Notes under the pieces: model-generated
Database searches by the model: none
The model's input: the letters and a program-made list of their open reading frames with translations, nothing else
What the model was told of the DNA's origin: nothing
Program-made: the position numbers and the translations under genes
Shown here: piece after piece, positions 41,249 through 49,171 of the stretch
How positions within the stretch are numbered: the first letter of the stretch is position 1
Layout of the letters: each line of letters begins with the position of its first letter
NCBI GenBank assembly: GCA_026388415.1
Contig: JAPLJV010000055.1
Coordinates: 1 to 53,966 of the forward strand
From: Deltaproteobacteria bacterium
GTDB taxonomy: Bacteria > Desulfobacterota > Syntrophia > Syntrophales > JACQWR01
Reading direction: 5' to 3'
Length of the DNA stretch: 53,966 nucleotides

Positions 41249-41635
41249 TTATTTCTTGTTTTCTTCATCTTTCCGCCTATACATCATGAAATTGTGGATT
41301 AAATTTTCTTCTAATATTTCCAGCTCCTTATCTGATTTATCGCTATATAACTTGTAAAAAACTGTATTAATGGCATCCGTTAACAAATCGGTTGCTATGC
41401 TTGTCCTGCTAATTTTCCATCTATCGGACAGGTGATCTAGAATAGCCATGTTCAATACACTCATTCTAAGGGTCATCGAAACAAGGGTAAGGTCTATAAA
41501 CTTTTTCAAAACATCCGATGCTCTTTCCTTTTGCCTAATGTATTCGTCAATTGAATCTCTGCCTTTATGATCATCGACAATGAGTTTTTTAGGCGTGTAC
41601 TTCCTTGGTTTCTTTTCTGTTTGCTTCATCGTCAT
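41249..41635 (-). CDS. Small basic, possibly ribbon-helix-helix protein
   Basis: The 128-residue protein has a Lys/Arg-rich N-terminus (MKQTEKKPRKYTPKKLIV), then LDHLSDRWKISRTSIATDLLTDAINTVF, a pattern like the helix pair of ribbon-helix-helix or Arc-type DNA-binding proteins, and a charged C-terminus. GAGGAG upstream of the start. It precedes rep in the same direction and follows the hairpin at 41751, so it may be a copy-control or origin-binding factor. No firm family assignment. Confidence 0.7.
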   Translation of the reverse strand: MTMKQTEKKPRKYTPKKLIVDDHKGRDSIDEYIRQKERASDVLKKFIDLTLVSMTLRMSVLNMAILDHLSDRWKISRTSIATDLLTDAINTVFYKLYSDKSDKELEILEENLIHNFMMYRRKDEENKK

Positions 41636-41750
41636 TTCATCTCCTCACAATTACAAAATGTAATCTTTTAAATTACAATAATAAACTTGTTTCTTTATTG
41701 CAAGCTTTTTTTGCAACGGTAGAAACTCCCTCTCCTTGCCATGTTACAAT

Positions 41751-41828
41751 AGCACGAGCGCTGCATCTGTAAAGGTTTCCCTTCGGCTCGCTTCGCTCGA
41801 CCTTGACAGAAGCGGCTTTACTCGTGCT
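41751..41828. other. 78-bp imperfect hairpin, candidate rolling-circle origin
   Basis: The region 41636-41941 holds no gene. At its centre AGCACGAG (41751-41758) pairs with CTCGTGCT (41821-41828). Inside are matching segments GCT..TCTGT..AGGT and ACCT..ACAGA..AGC, with a GGCTCGCTTCGCTCGACC core. A large cruciform next to rep is typical of double-strand or single-strand origins of rolling-circle replicons. It could instead be the 3' end structure of the Vsr module. Confidence 0.5.
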
Positions 41829-41941
41829 TAATGGAAATCAGGCGACGGTGGGAGGGTAGGCAACAACACAGCTCCGATAAAAGGGTATTTATGTGTCTTT
41901 TGCCTTAGAGCGTTACTTTGTTGTGAGGTTTTCGAGAAGAT

Positions 41942-42358
41942 TTAAGTGGCTAGGAATGACAGGATTATTTGTTCAAGGGCGAGCTTGTCCCGGGTCTGGC
42001 ATTCCCAAATAACTAGGATGCTCCAGCCCTCTGCTTTTAACGCAGCTTCATTTTCTGCATCTCGTACTTGATTTCGCACGAGTTTGGGCTGCCAATAATC
42101 TGCATTTGATTTCGGTTTCCGTGCGTCTTTACAGAACGGATCAGGGTGTTGATGCCAGAAGCAGCCATTAACAAAGATTACAGAATGTCTACTATGGAAA
42201 ACCATATCCGGTGTGCCTGGAAGGGATTTACTATGGAGACGGTAGCGGTAGCCCAAACGATGAACCATTCGGCGTACGGCCAATTCTGGTTTCATATCCT
42301 TACTACGAATGGCACTCATGTTTTTACTGCGGCGTTCCGGTGACAGCTTGTCGGTCAA
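41942..42358 (-). CDS. vsr: Very short patch repair endonuclease
   Basis: Vsr nicks 5' of T in T:G mismatches created by deamination of 5-methylcytosine. The 138-residue protein has the family start SKNMSAIRSKDMKPELAVRRMVHRLGYRYRLH, catalytic LPGTPDMVF and GCFWHQHPDPFC with KSNADYWQPKLVRNQVRDAE, ending WSILVIWECQ. It overlaps the HNH gene by four bases. Its presence with a cytosine-5 methylase is expected. Confidence 0.95.
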   Translation of the reverse strand: MTDKLSPERRSKNMSAIRSKDMKPELAVRRMVHRLGYRYRLHSKSLPGTPDMVFHSRHSVIFVNGCFWHQHPDPFCKDARKPKSNADYWQPKLVRNQVRDAENEAALKAEGWSILVIWECQTRDKLALEQIILSFLAT

Positions 42359-42927
42359 CTCTTACCACCGAATTTCTTACATAGCCAATCATAAACGGCT
42401 CGTTGCTCATCCATACCTGCACGTCTAATCTGCGTCAGTAGCCATATTGTGCTTGGTTTTTCTGTCGTGATATTCTTTGCACCTTGATTACAGTTTGAGC
42501 ATAGAGCACGAAGGTTCGATAATTCGTCTTTGCCGCCATGACTGCGATCAACGATATGCCCTATATGAAGGCGCACTTTACGGCCTGTAGAAGGATCAAC
42601 ATCCCCAGGCGTAAGGCCGCACATCTGACATGTGAATCCATTACGGTCGAGGACTGCGGCCCGAAGACGCGCGGAAATTGAGGTTGAAAACGAAACATTG
42701 TACCTTTCCGGCGGTTGCTCTTGCAATTGATATTGTCCAGGCTTTAAATTGGTGCTGTCAAGATGTGAAAAAATCGGCCAGCCTTCTTGCTCGCGAAGTT
42801 CTCTCAAGCGGCGGCTATATTGAACTGCGCCGTCTGCTGCTGTTTGCAATTCATGGGATTCGATTACTCGCCCAATATTTGCAAGAAGGAATTGGCGTAT
42901 TTTCTCTTTTGAGCCTTTACGAACCAT
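42355..42927 (-). CDS. HNH endonuclease, candidate restriction enzyme
   Basis: The 190-residue protein has an N-terminal helical or winged-helix part (REKIRQFLLANIGRVIESHELQTAA...YSRRLRELREQEGW, like the domain that precedes HNH in several type II enzymes) and a C-terminal HNH domain FTCQMCGLTPGD...HIGHIVDRSHGGKDELSNLRALCSNCNQGAKN with CxxC and CxxC zinc pairs. Its position directly between the methylase and vsr makes it the likely cognate nuclease of the system. Specificity unknown. Confidence 0.88.
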   Translation of the reverse strand: MVRKGSKEKIRQFLLANIGRVIESHELQTAADGAVQYSRRLRELREQEGWPIFSHLDSTNLKPGQYQLQEQPPERYNVSFSTSISARLRAAVLDRNGFTCQMCGLTPGDVDPSTGRKVRLHIGHIVDRSHGGKDELSNLRALCSNCNQGAKNITTEKPSTIWLLTQIRRAGMDEQRAVYDWLCKKFGGKS

Positions 42928-42936
42928 TGAAACCTC

Positions 42937-43953
42937 CTAACCGGTTGCCCTAAATATCTGACGGCTTGTAAGGGCAGAAGCGATACATTTTGCAACAGAA
43001 TGAGCGACCGGAGGCGGAAAAGCATTGCCTACTTGTCGGTAAGCTGGTGTTTTCTTACCTGTGAAAATCCAATCGTCAGGGAAACCTTGAATTCTCGCGA
43101 CCATTGGCACCGTGAGGCGGGGCATGCCAATAAAGTCGTGATCGGGCGGATCATTAGAAATAACAAGCCCGTCAACACCTAAAGCAGCCCAGGCTTTACG
43201 TGCTCTGGTCGGGCCGAGGTCTGGGCCACCGTGTTTCTTAGAACCTCCGACGATTGTCGGCGCTATATCATTCGCCCTTTCTCGCCACGCCGCTGCACCA
43301 TGCCAACCGCGAGACGCCATAAGATCAAAAAGGATTTCCCCAACGGTCAACGGCTTGTGTTTATTCGAGGCAGGCCATTCGAAATGATGTGAAAACTGTT
43401 TACGGATAGCGACGAACACAACACGGGGGCGCAGTTGAGACACTCCATAATCAGAGGCATTCAGCAATTGCCAATCGGTTATGTAGCCAAGTTTTGCTAT
43501 CTGGCCAGACACATATGTCCGGTAGTCGTCAAAAATTGCATCAAAGATGCCACGAACATTTTCAATCATGACGGCACGGGGACGGATTTGGTCAATTAGC
43601 TTGATGGCTGCCGGAAACATATTGCGCTCATCAGCTTTACCAAGTTGTTTTCCAGCTCTGGAAAAGGGTGGGCAGGGTAAACCGCCTGCTAAAAGATCAA
43701 TTCCTTTAAATGGCGCTCCATCAAATATTTCAAGATCTTGTTCAAAAACTTTCCAATTCGGGCGATTGAAGCGCAACGTCTCACAGCAATGATGATCAAT
43801 TTCTACAAGGCCTTGATGATTGAAGCCAGCCTGCTCTAATCCTAGCGCCTGTCCACCTCCACCAGCGCAAAGCTCTAAGGAAGTAAGACCGTTTGTTCTC
43901 ATTTCGTGCCCTTCGTTATGTGGTTGACTCTGATTGTTCATCATTTTCCACAT
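42937..43953 (-). CDS. DNA (cytosine-5-)-methyltransferase
   Basis: The 338-residue C5-methyltransferase has motif I SLELCAGGGGQALGLEQAGF, motif IV GGLPCPPFSRAGKQLG with the catalytic Cys, motif VI MIENVRGIF, motif VIII-like QLRPRVVFVAI, a target-recognition region (about 190-260) and motifs IX-X in MVARIQGFPDDWIFTGKKTPAYRQVGNAFPPPVAHSVAK. It belongs to the Dcm class linked to vsr. It is the first gene of the methylase/HNH/Vsr module and is closest to attR. Confidence 0.95.
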   Translation of the reverse strand: MWKMMNNQSQPHNEGHEMRTNGLTSLELCAGGGGQALGLEQAGFNHQGLVEIDHHCCETLRFNRPNWKVFEQDLEIFDGAPFKGIDLLAGGLPCPPFSRAGKQLGKADERNMFPAAIKLIDQIRPRAVMIENVRGIFDAIFDDYRTYVSGQIAKLGYITDWQLLNASDYGVSQLRPRVVFVAIRKQFSHHFEWPASNKHKPLTVGEILFDLMASRGWHGAAAWRERANDIAPTIVGGSKKHGGPDLGPTRARKAWAALGVDGLVISNDPPDHDFIGMPRLTVPMVARIQGFPDDWIFTGKKTPAYRQVGNAFPPPVAHSVAKCIASALTSRQIFRATG

Positions 43954-44097
43954 TGAAATATATGTAGACGGAGCTTAATATGGATTGATATCTACACTTC
44001 CGTATCGGCTATGTCAAATATGAAGTTCAGAAGAAATGCTTTTGGTGCACTTTTGGTGCATGATGATCATAACTATTTGATTTTACTTGCTGGGGAT
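43954..44097. other. Right end of the island, no gene seen
   Basis: AT-rich stretch upstream of the methylase gene. It must contain the methylase promoter on the minus strand and the GGTGCACTTTTGGTGCA repeat (44044-44060). No RNA gene or reading frame with a start signal is visible. Confidence 0.5.
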
Positions 44098-44124
44098 CGG
44101 GTTCGACTCCCGCCGCCTCCACCA
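44098..44124. other. Attachment site, right copy (attR core)
   Basis: Perfect 27-bp copy of the ssrA 3' end (compare 38853-38879). Only the T-arm and CCA end are present, not the full tmRNA. Confidence 0.93.
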
Positions 44125-44157
44125 GAAGACAATCCAAGGAAGTCCAAAGAAGTACAG

Positions 44158-44184
44158 AACCCGTTAGAAATAGCGGGTTTTTTC
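44158..44184 (+). terminator. Rho-independent terminator, probably the displaced ssrA terminator
   Basis: AACCCG (44158-44163) and CGGGTT (44174-44179) form a hairpin followed by TTTTC TTG. It lies 34 bp after attR, which is where the terminator of an uninterrupted ssrA would be; no terminator follows the complete ssrA at 38879. Confidence 0.75.
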
Positions 44185-44303
44185 TTGATTTTTATCCAGA
44201 AACGTGCTATGTAATTCATCAACGTCCCGTTGTTTTGGGGGCCTTTTGAACAGTAGAAAGCCCCCAAGGAAAATTGGAAGCCCCCAAAAGGGAGGAAATC
44301 GAG

Positions 44304-45553
44304 ATGCCAAAAAGGATTGCGCCGTTATCTGAGGTCAAGGTTCGTAACACTAAATCGCAGGAAAACGAGTACAAGCTTTTTGATGGCGGTGGCTTATTTC
44401 TTTTGGTCACACCCTCGGGGGGAAAACTGTGGAATTTAAAATACCGCTTTGAAGGCAAGGAGAAAAAACTTGCCCTTGGAACATATCCTGAAATCAGCCT
44501 TGCCGATGCCAGAGAGAGAAGAGATAAAGCGAGAAGACAGCTTGCAAATGGCATTGATCCTCGGGCTGTTAGAAAAGCCCAGAAACAGGCAGACACCGCC
44601 GAAACGGAAACCTTTGAAGTGATAGCCCGTGAATGGCATACGAGATTTAGACCTACATGGTCGCCAGGGCATAGTGTTACAATCATGAGCCGTCTGGAAC
44701 GTGATTTATTCCCTTGGATAGGCGCGCGCCCAATTGCTGCAATAAAAGCACCTGAATTGCTGGCGGTATTACGCCGTGTGGAAAGCCGGGGGGCGTGGAA
44801 TCAGCTCACCGCATAAGGACTACTGCCGGTCAGGTTTTTCAATATGCCGTTGCCACAGGGAGGGCGGAGCGAGACCCGGCAACTGATCTGCGTGGAGCAT
44901 TGCCGCAGCCGATGGAAAAACACCAAGCAGCGCTAACGGACCCGAAAGACGTTGCTTCACTTCTTCGGGCAATAGACGCATACAAGGGCACATTTGTCGT
45001 CAAGTGCGCTCTTCAACTGGCGGCGCTGTCATTTGTTCGGCCCGGTGAACTTAGGGGAGGGGAATGGTCATAAATAAACCTTGAAACAGCAGAATGGAAT
45101 ATACCCATTGAGCGCATGAAATTACAACTGAAGATAAAACAGGAACGGAAAGGGCAGACTCATTTAGTCCCTCTCTCAAATCAGGCCATAGCGATCCTGA
45201 AAGATTTACAACCATTGACCGGCCATAGCCGGTATATTTTCCCCTCACATCGAACACCGTTACGCCCTATGAGTGAGAACGCTATCCTTGCTGCTCTAGG
45301 GGCTATGGGTTACGCCAAGGATGAAATGTCCGGGCATGGCTTCAGGGCTATGGCAAGAACCATCCTTGATGAAGTCTTGCGGGTAAGACCAGATTTCATA
45401 GAACACCAACTTGCTCATGCTGTGAGGGATGTAAACGGGAGGGCGTATAATCGTACGTCCCACCTGGCGGAGCGCCGGAAAATGATGGAGCTTTGGGGAA
45501 ATTACCTGGATGACCTGAAGCAAGGAGCCAAGGTATTACATTTCAAAATATGA
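44304..45553 (+). pseudogene. P4/DUF4102-type tyrosine integrase, broken
   Basis: The arm-binding domain LSEVKVRNTKSQENEYKLFDGGGLFLLVTPSGGKLWNLKYRFEGKEKKLALGTYPEISLADAR and the catalytic parts (RPGELRGGEW, HGFRAMARTILDE, HQLAHAVRDVNGRAYNRTSHLAERRKMM) are all present, but the gene is in three pieces. A one-base loss near 44790-44795, next to a GGGGGG run, shifts the frame; a TAA at 45071-45073 replaces the Glu normally after EWS. ATG 44304 has GGAGG upstream. It would be the integrase of an older element inserted at the same ssrA site; its distal att site is not in the window. Confidence 0.9.
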
Positions 45554-45722
45554 TAGTACGGATATAATTGTCATGACCAATACTTGACTTGACACTAACT
45601 GTCAAAATATATCCTCTCCCGACAGCCATCCTTAATTTATTGAAGTAAACGAGAGGAGCTTTAAATTTTATAGCAGATTTCAACCAGTAATTCTTAGCCA
45701 AAAAGTCTGTATTGGTTATCAA
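45543..45722 (-). CDS. Possible small protein next to the broken integrase
   Basis: A 59-codon frame starts at TTG 45722, 5 nt after a strong AGGAGG; GTG 45728 is too close to it. The product (ITNTDFLAKNYWLKSAIKFKAPLVYFNKLRMAVGRG...) matches nothing I recognise. The good ribosome site is the main support. The rest of the gap to the IS (45729-45777) is AT-rich and featureless. Confidence 0.25.
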   Translation of the reverse strand: MITNTDFLAKNYWLKSAIKFKAPLVYFNKLRMAVGRGYILTVSVKSSIGHDNYIRTIIF

Positions 45723-45777
45723 TTTCACCTCCTACTAATCATTTATGTTAATAGTAGAGAATGGTAGGGTTTATAGG

Positions 45778-45924
45778 GAAAAAGGCAGGAGAACGGGCTT
45801 TCACCTGGGTCCGAGAATCCTTTTTGTAGTGTGTTCCCTGTCTCCCTGAACCCTCATAGGTTGGTTGGGTCATAGAACCCTTGTCACGCTGGAGGATTGG
45901 TCGGGAGGCACCCCTGCCTTTTTC
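45778..45924 (+). ncRNA. Candidate bridge RNA region of the IS110 element
   Basis: GAAAAAGGCAGG (45778-45789) is exactly complementary to CCTGCCTTTTTC (45913-45924), enclosing 147 nt with internal GGGTC...ACCC-type hairpins, ending 24 bp before the recombinase ATG. IS110-group elements encode a structured bridge RNA of comparable length upstream of the recombinase that specifies donor and target. Identification here is structural inference only. Confidence 0.5.
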
Positions 45925-45948
45925 TACTTATACCATGGAGGTGTAACG

Positions 45949-47136
45949 ATGGAAAGTCTCTTTGTGGGGATTGATGTTTCGAAGGATTATTTCTGTGTGT
46001 CCGGGCTGGATGTTCAGGGGAATGTGCTGTTCTCGCTTACTGCAGCGGCCGACAAAACCGGTTTTACCGAGATGATGAGTACAATTTCCTCTCATTGTGC
46101 CCGCTTGGAGGAAGTGATCGTCGCCATGGAGTCGACTGGATGCTATCACCTCAATCTCTTCTCGTTTCTGACATCCCATAATATCAGTACGGTCGTGATC
46201 AATCCGTTGCTCATTGCCAATTACGGGAAGCTATCCCTGAGGAAGACCAAGACAGACAAGAAGGATGCCCTGGTGATAGCCCAATATGTCCTGGCAAACC
46301 GGCAAACGATTTCACAGTTTTCTGTTTCAAGTGGTTATCAGGATCTGAGAGACTTGGCCAGGGAAAGGGAATTTACGGGAAAGATGATTGCGGCGGTCAA
46401 AAATGACATCAAGCGGATGCTTCAAGCAACTTTTCCTGAGCTGGAGCAAATGGTCAACGTCTTCAGCGACACCATGCTTCATTTTCTTAAAACGTACCCT
46501 TCGGCACGACTGGTTGTCAATGCCGGCGAGCAAGATCTGAGACAGGCATTCATACATCCCGACAAGAGGATGAGGCTTATGGTCAAACCAGAGAAGATTA
46601 GAGATGCAGCTCTGAACTCTGTGGCTTCTATCAGTCCGGCAAAGGAGATGATACTCCCGGGAAAAATTGAAACCCTTGTCCATCTGCAGCATCGTCTCGA
46701 TGATCTTACTACCATGATGGTGAACCTCTGCAAGGCTACGGCTGAGGAAGATTTGAATATCATCACCTCGATTAGCGGGATCAGTACAAAAACAGCGGCA
46801 CCATTCCTTGCCGAGTTGGGGGAGCTATCCAATTACAAATCTTACAAGAAGGTTATCGCCTTTGCGGGCGTTGATCCTTCGATTCATGATTCGGGTAATT
46901 TTCATGGAAACAGCAAGTTATCCAAAAGAGGAAATCGACACTTGAGGAGGGTGATCTATCTGATGACCTTTTGTGCCGTGCGTATGGAGGGCCCCTTTAA
47001 ACGGTACTTCCTTAAAAGAAAAAGCGAAGGATTGCCCTTCAAAAAGGCCTTGTTTGCTACTGCTCACAAGCTTATCAGGGTCATTTTTACCATGCTACAA
47101 AGGAGGACTTATTTTATCGCAAATCAAAGTGCATAA
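45949..47136 (+). CDS. IS110-family recombinase (transposase)
   Basis: The 395-residue protein has the N-terminal RuvC-like DEDD domain, with SLFVGIDVSKDYFCV (first Asp), VIVAMESTGCYHLNL (Glu) and LRKTKTDKKDALVIAQY (Asp pair), and the C-terminal Tnp domain with the serine region: ITSISGISTKTAAPFLAELG, AFAGVDPSIHDSGNFHGNSKLSKRGNRHLRRVIYLM. Start at ATG 45949 with TGGAGG upstream; the frame is open earlier through the left end. The gene looks intact and the element potentially active. Confidence 0.93.
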   Translation: MESLFVGIDVSKDYFCVSGLDVQGNVLFSLTAAADKTGFTEMMSTISSHCARLEEVIVAMESTGCYHLNLFSFLTSHNISTVVINPLLIANYGKLSLRKTKTDKKDALVIAQYVLANRQTISQFSVSSGYQDLRDLAREREFTGKMIAAVKNDIKRMLQATFPELEQMVNVFSDTMLHFLKTYPSARLVVNAGEQDLRQAFIHPDKRMRLMVKPEKIRDAALNSVASISPAKEMILPGKIETLVHLQHRLDDLTTMMVNLCKATAEEDLNIITSISGISTKTAAPFLAELGELSNYKSYKKVIAFAGVDPSIHDSGNFHGNSKLSKRGNRHLRRVIYLMTFCAVRMEGPFKRYFLKRKSEGLPFKKALFATAHKLIRVIFTMLQRRTYFIANQSA

Positions 47137-47338
47137 TAGTTGACTACAAATAAACAGAACCGCGGCGTTATAAAATTGTTTATTACGAATCGAACAGTGT
47201 AACAGCTTCTTGATAAGGAATCGGGTATGGCAGATTCTGTAAAAGCAACAACGGGATGTGGAGAAGTATAAAGACCTGATCAGACAGGAATTCGCCAAGT
47301 GAAGGGCGGCTGAGTACTGGATCGGCGTGATGAAACCG

Positions 47339-49171
47339 TCAAGATATTTTTTCTCTTTTGCCGTTTTTCAGGTGATAGCGTCCCAGGAAACAGGCTTGGG
47401 TAAAAGTAGGCATGAAACCCGGTGCGGTGGCGAGTTCAATATAACGGGAGCGGCGGGCGATTTGCTTCGCCTTCTCACGCTTGCGTGTCGAAATCAGGGT
47501 GAGCTTGGCCCCCATCCCGGCGGCGTTTCCGACCTGGGTGATGCAATCTCTGGGCAACGGCGGTAACATCCCGACCGTTATCGCGCTTTCGACATTAAGG
47601 TACGTGCCGAATGAGCCGGCAATAATCACCCGGTCAATATCATTATCCGTCAAACCACCTGCTTCCAGCAATATCTGGATGCCGCTTCGGATGGCCGCTC
47701 TGGAAAGCTGGAGTTCCCGGACGTCCCCCTGCGTAATCGAAATGTGCCGTTCGTGATCACAGATGATGAATTCACGTTGCCCGCTTCCAGCATGTATGCC
47801 AAGCTCTTTTGACATCCGTCCGCCCTTGTCCAGCAGACCGGCGCGATACAGGGCAGCCAGGCCGTCCAGGACGCCCGAGCCGCAGATACCGCAGGGCGGC
47901 ACGTTGTCAATGGTCTGATATTCGACCCGACCGTTTTCGATGCGCATCCGTTCTATGCCGCCGGCGGCGGCTCTCATGCCGCAGCTCAGATGCCCCCCCT
48001 CAAAGGCCGGGCCGGAGGCGCAGGAGGCGCTCGTTATTTCGCCTCTGTGGATGAGGGAAATTTCGGTATTGGTGCCGATATCGATGAGAACCGCCGTATC
48101 CGTTATTGCCGGGGCGTCCACGGCCAGGAGGGCGGCAGTATGGTCGGCGCCGATAAATCCGGCGATGTTGGCCGGAATATGCACGTACGCGCCGGGGGCG
48201 AGCCGGAGATTCAGGTCGCGCATCTTGATGTCCAAGGCATCGCTGATCGTGGCAATATAGGGAGCCGTTGCGAGCTGCCCCACGGGCAGGCCCAGCAGCA
48301 GGTGATGCATGGCCGTATTCCCGACGATAACGGCATCCACAATATCGCTGTTTTTAACGTTGACACTCTGGCAGAGATCGTCAGTCAGTGCGTTGACACT
48401 GTTCACGGCAAGTGACTGAAGCCTTTCTGCTTCTGCCACGGAACCAACTGCCCGCGCCATGCGGCTGATAATATCCCCTCCATAGCTTATCTGAGGGTTC
48501 ATGACGATTTTACGGGCTAATGTCACCCCGGTGGCCAGGTCAACAAGGTAGCCGGCGATCTTCGTTGTCCCCAAGTCGATGGCCAGTCCAAGGGAACGGG
48601 TGCCCGAAGGGGCGATATGGATCACCTCGCTATTGCGAACAAACGCCCGACATTCCCAATTAAATTCGCGGAGCAACTGCGAGATTCCCTGCAGGACGCG
48701 CAGGTCGATAGTATCGCAGTGAAGGCCATATTCCCGGTTTAGAGTCCCGCATAGCCGTTCTCCATCGGCGGCAAGGTCGGAAAGGGTGTGAAGCGCAAGT
48801 TTGACAGGGTAATGCCTGACTGCCGGATTGAGGGCAACGGCGATTTCAGTTTCCTCTACCTGCGACCGCAGCGGGGCGGTCAGCGATTCCGGGGGAAGAT
48901 AGATGGTGCAATCGCTTTCTGGAAAGGCCTGGCAGGCAAGACGCCAACCCTCAGCCATCTCTTTTGCGGAGAAGAGTTTGACTTCGGTAGGCGTCACCGG
49001 CGAGGCACTGCCCGCGATAATCTGCACGCGGCAGGAATGGCAGATTCCCCGCCCATCGCAAATGCCGGACATACCGACTCCAAGCAACCGGGCAGTATCA
49101 AGGAGGGATTTCCCTCCCTCTACTGTCCCGCATTGGCCGAGCGGTTTAAATTCAATGACAAGCTGCTTCAT
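47339..49171 (-). CDS. RACo-type reductive activator of corrinoid proteins (ferredoxin + ASKHA ATPase)
   Basis: The 610-residue protein combines an N-terminal [2Fe-2S] ferredoxin domain (CDGRGICHSCRVQI with a later LACQA cysteine, about 38-82), a linker, and an ASKHA-type ATPase/corrinoid-binding domain: GLAIDLGTTKIAGYLVDLATG (about 208-228), NPQISYGGDIISRM, VVIGNTAMHHLLLG-like VGNTAMHHLL, LIDIGTNTEISL and IIAGSFGTYLNVESAI. It uses ATP to restore inactive Co(II) corrinoid to Co(I). ATG 49171 is preferred over the start six codons upstream. It is the last gene of the corrinoid operon. Confidence 0.93.
   Translation of the reverse strand: MKQLVIEFKPLGQCGTVEGGKSLLDTARLLGVGMSGICDGRGICHSCRVQIIAGSASPVTPTEVKLFSAKEMAEGWRLACQAFPESDCTIYLPPESLTAPLRSQVEETEIAVALNPAVRHYPVKLALHTLSDLAADGERLCGTLNREYGLHCDTIDLRVLQGISQLLREFNWECRAFVRNSEVIHIAPSGTRSLGLAIDLGTTKIAGYLVDLATGVTLARKIVMNPQISYGGDIISRMARAVGSVAEAERLQSLAVNSVNALTDDLCQSVNVKNSDIVDAVIVGNTAMHHLLLGLPVGQLATAPYIATISDALDIKMRDLNLRLAPGAYVHIPANIAGFIGADHTAALLAVDAPAITDTAVLIDIGTNTEISLIHRGEITSASCASGPAFEGGHLSCGMRAAAGGIERMRIENGRVEYQTIDNVPPCGICGSGVLDGLAALYRAGLLDKGGRMSKELGIHAGSGQREFIICDHERHISITQGDVRELQLSRAAIRSGIQILLEAGGLTDNDIDRVIIAGSFGTYLNVESAITVGMLPPLPRDCITQVGNAAGMGAKLTLISTRKREKAKQIARRSRYIELATAPGFMPTFTQACFLGRYHLKNGKREKIS

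Larger units (their letters stand above)
38880..44124. mobile_element. ssrA-integrated island with HUH Rep and methylase/HNH/Vsr module
   Basis: The 5,245-bp segment lies between perfect att repeats at the end of ssrA. It encodes, all on the minus strand, an integrase next to attL, a rolling-circle-type Rep, a small basic protein, and a cytosine methylase, an HNH endonuclease and Vsr next to attR. It has no capsid, conjugation or partition genes visible. The base composition is lower in GC than the flanks. It looks like an integrated plasmid-like element or a satellite. Confidence 0.88.
45770..47150 (+). mobile_element. IS110-family insertion sequence
   Basis: Limits are approximate because IS110 elements lack terminal inverted repeats. 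It comprises a non-coding left end of about 180 bp with a long-range inverted repeat, the recombinase gene and a short right end. It sits between the broken integrase and the corrinoid-activator gene. The 47137-47338 gap to the next gene has only short frames, including a 16-codon tail ending EKYKDLIRQEFAK that may be the relic of a disrupted gene. Confidence 0.8.

Noticed and set aside
47227-47302. Short frames downstream of the IS110 recombinase
   Set aside because: A 14-codon frame and a KQQRDVEKYKDLIRQEFAK tail were seen but are too short to assign; mentioned only as a possible relic.
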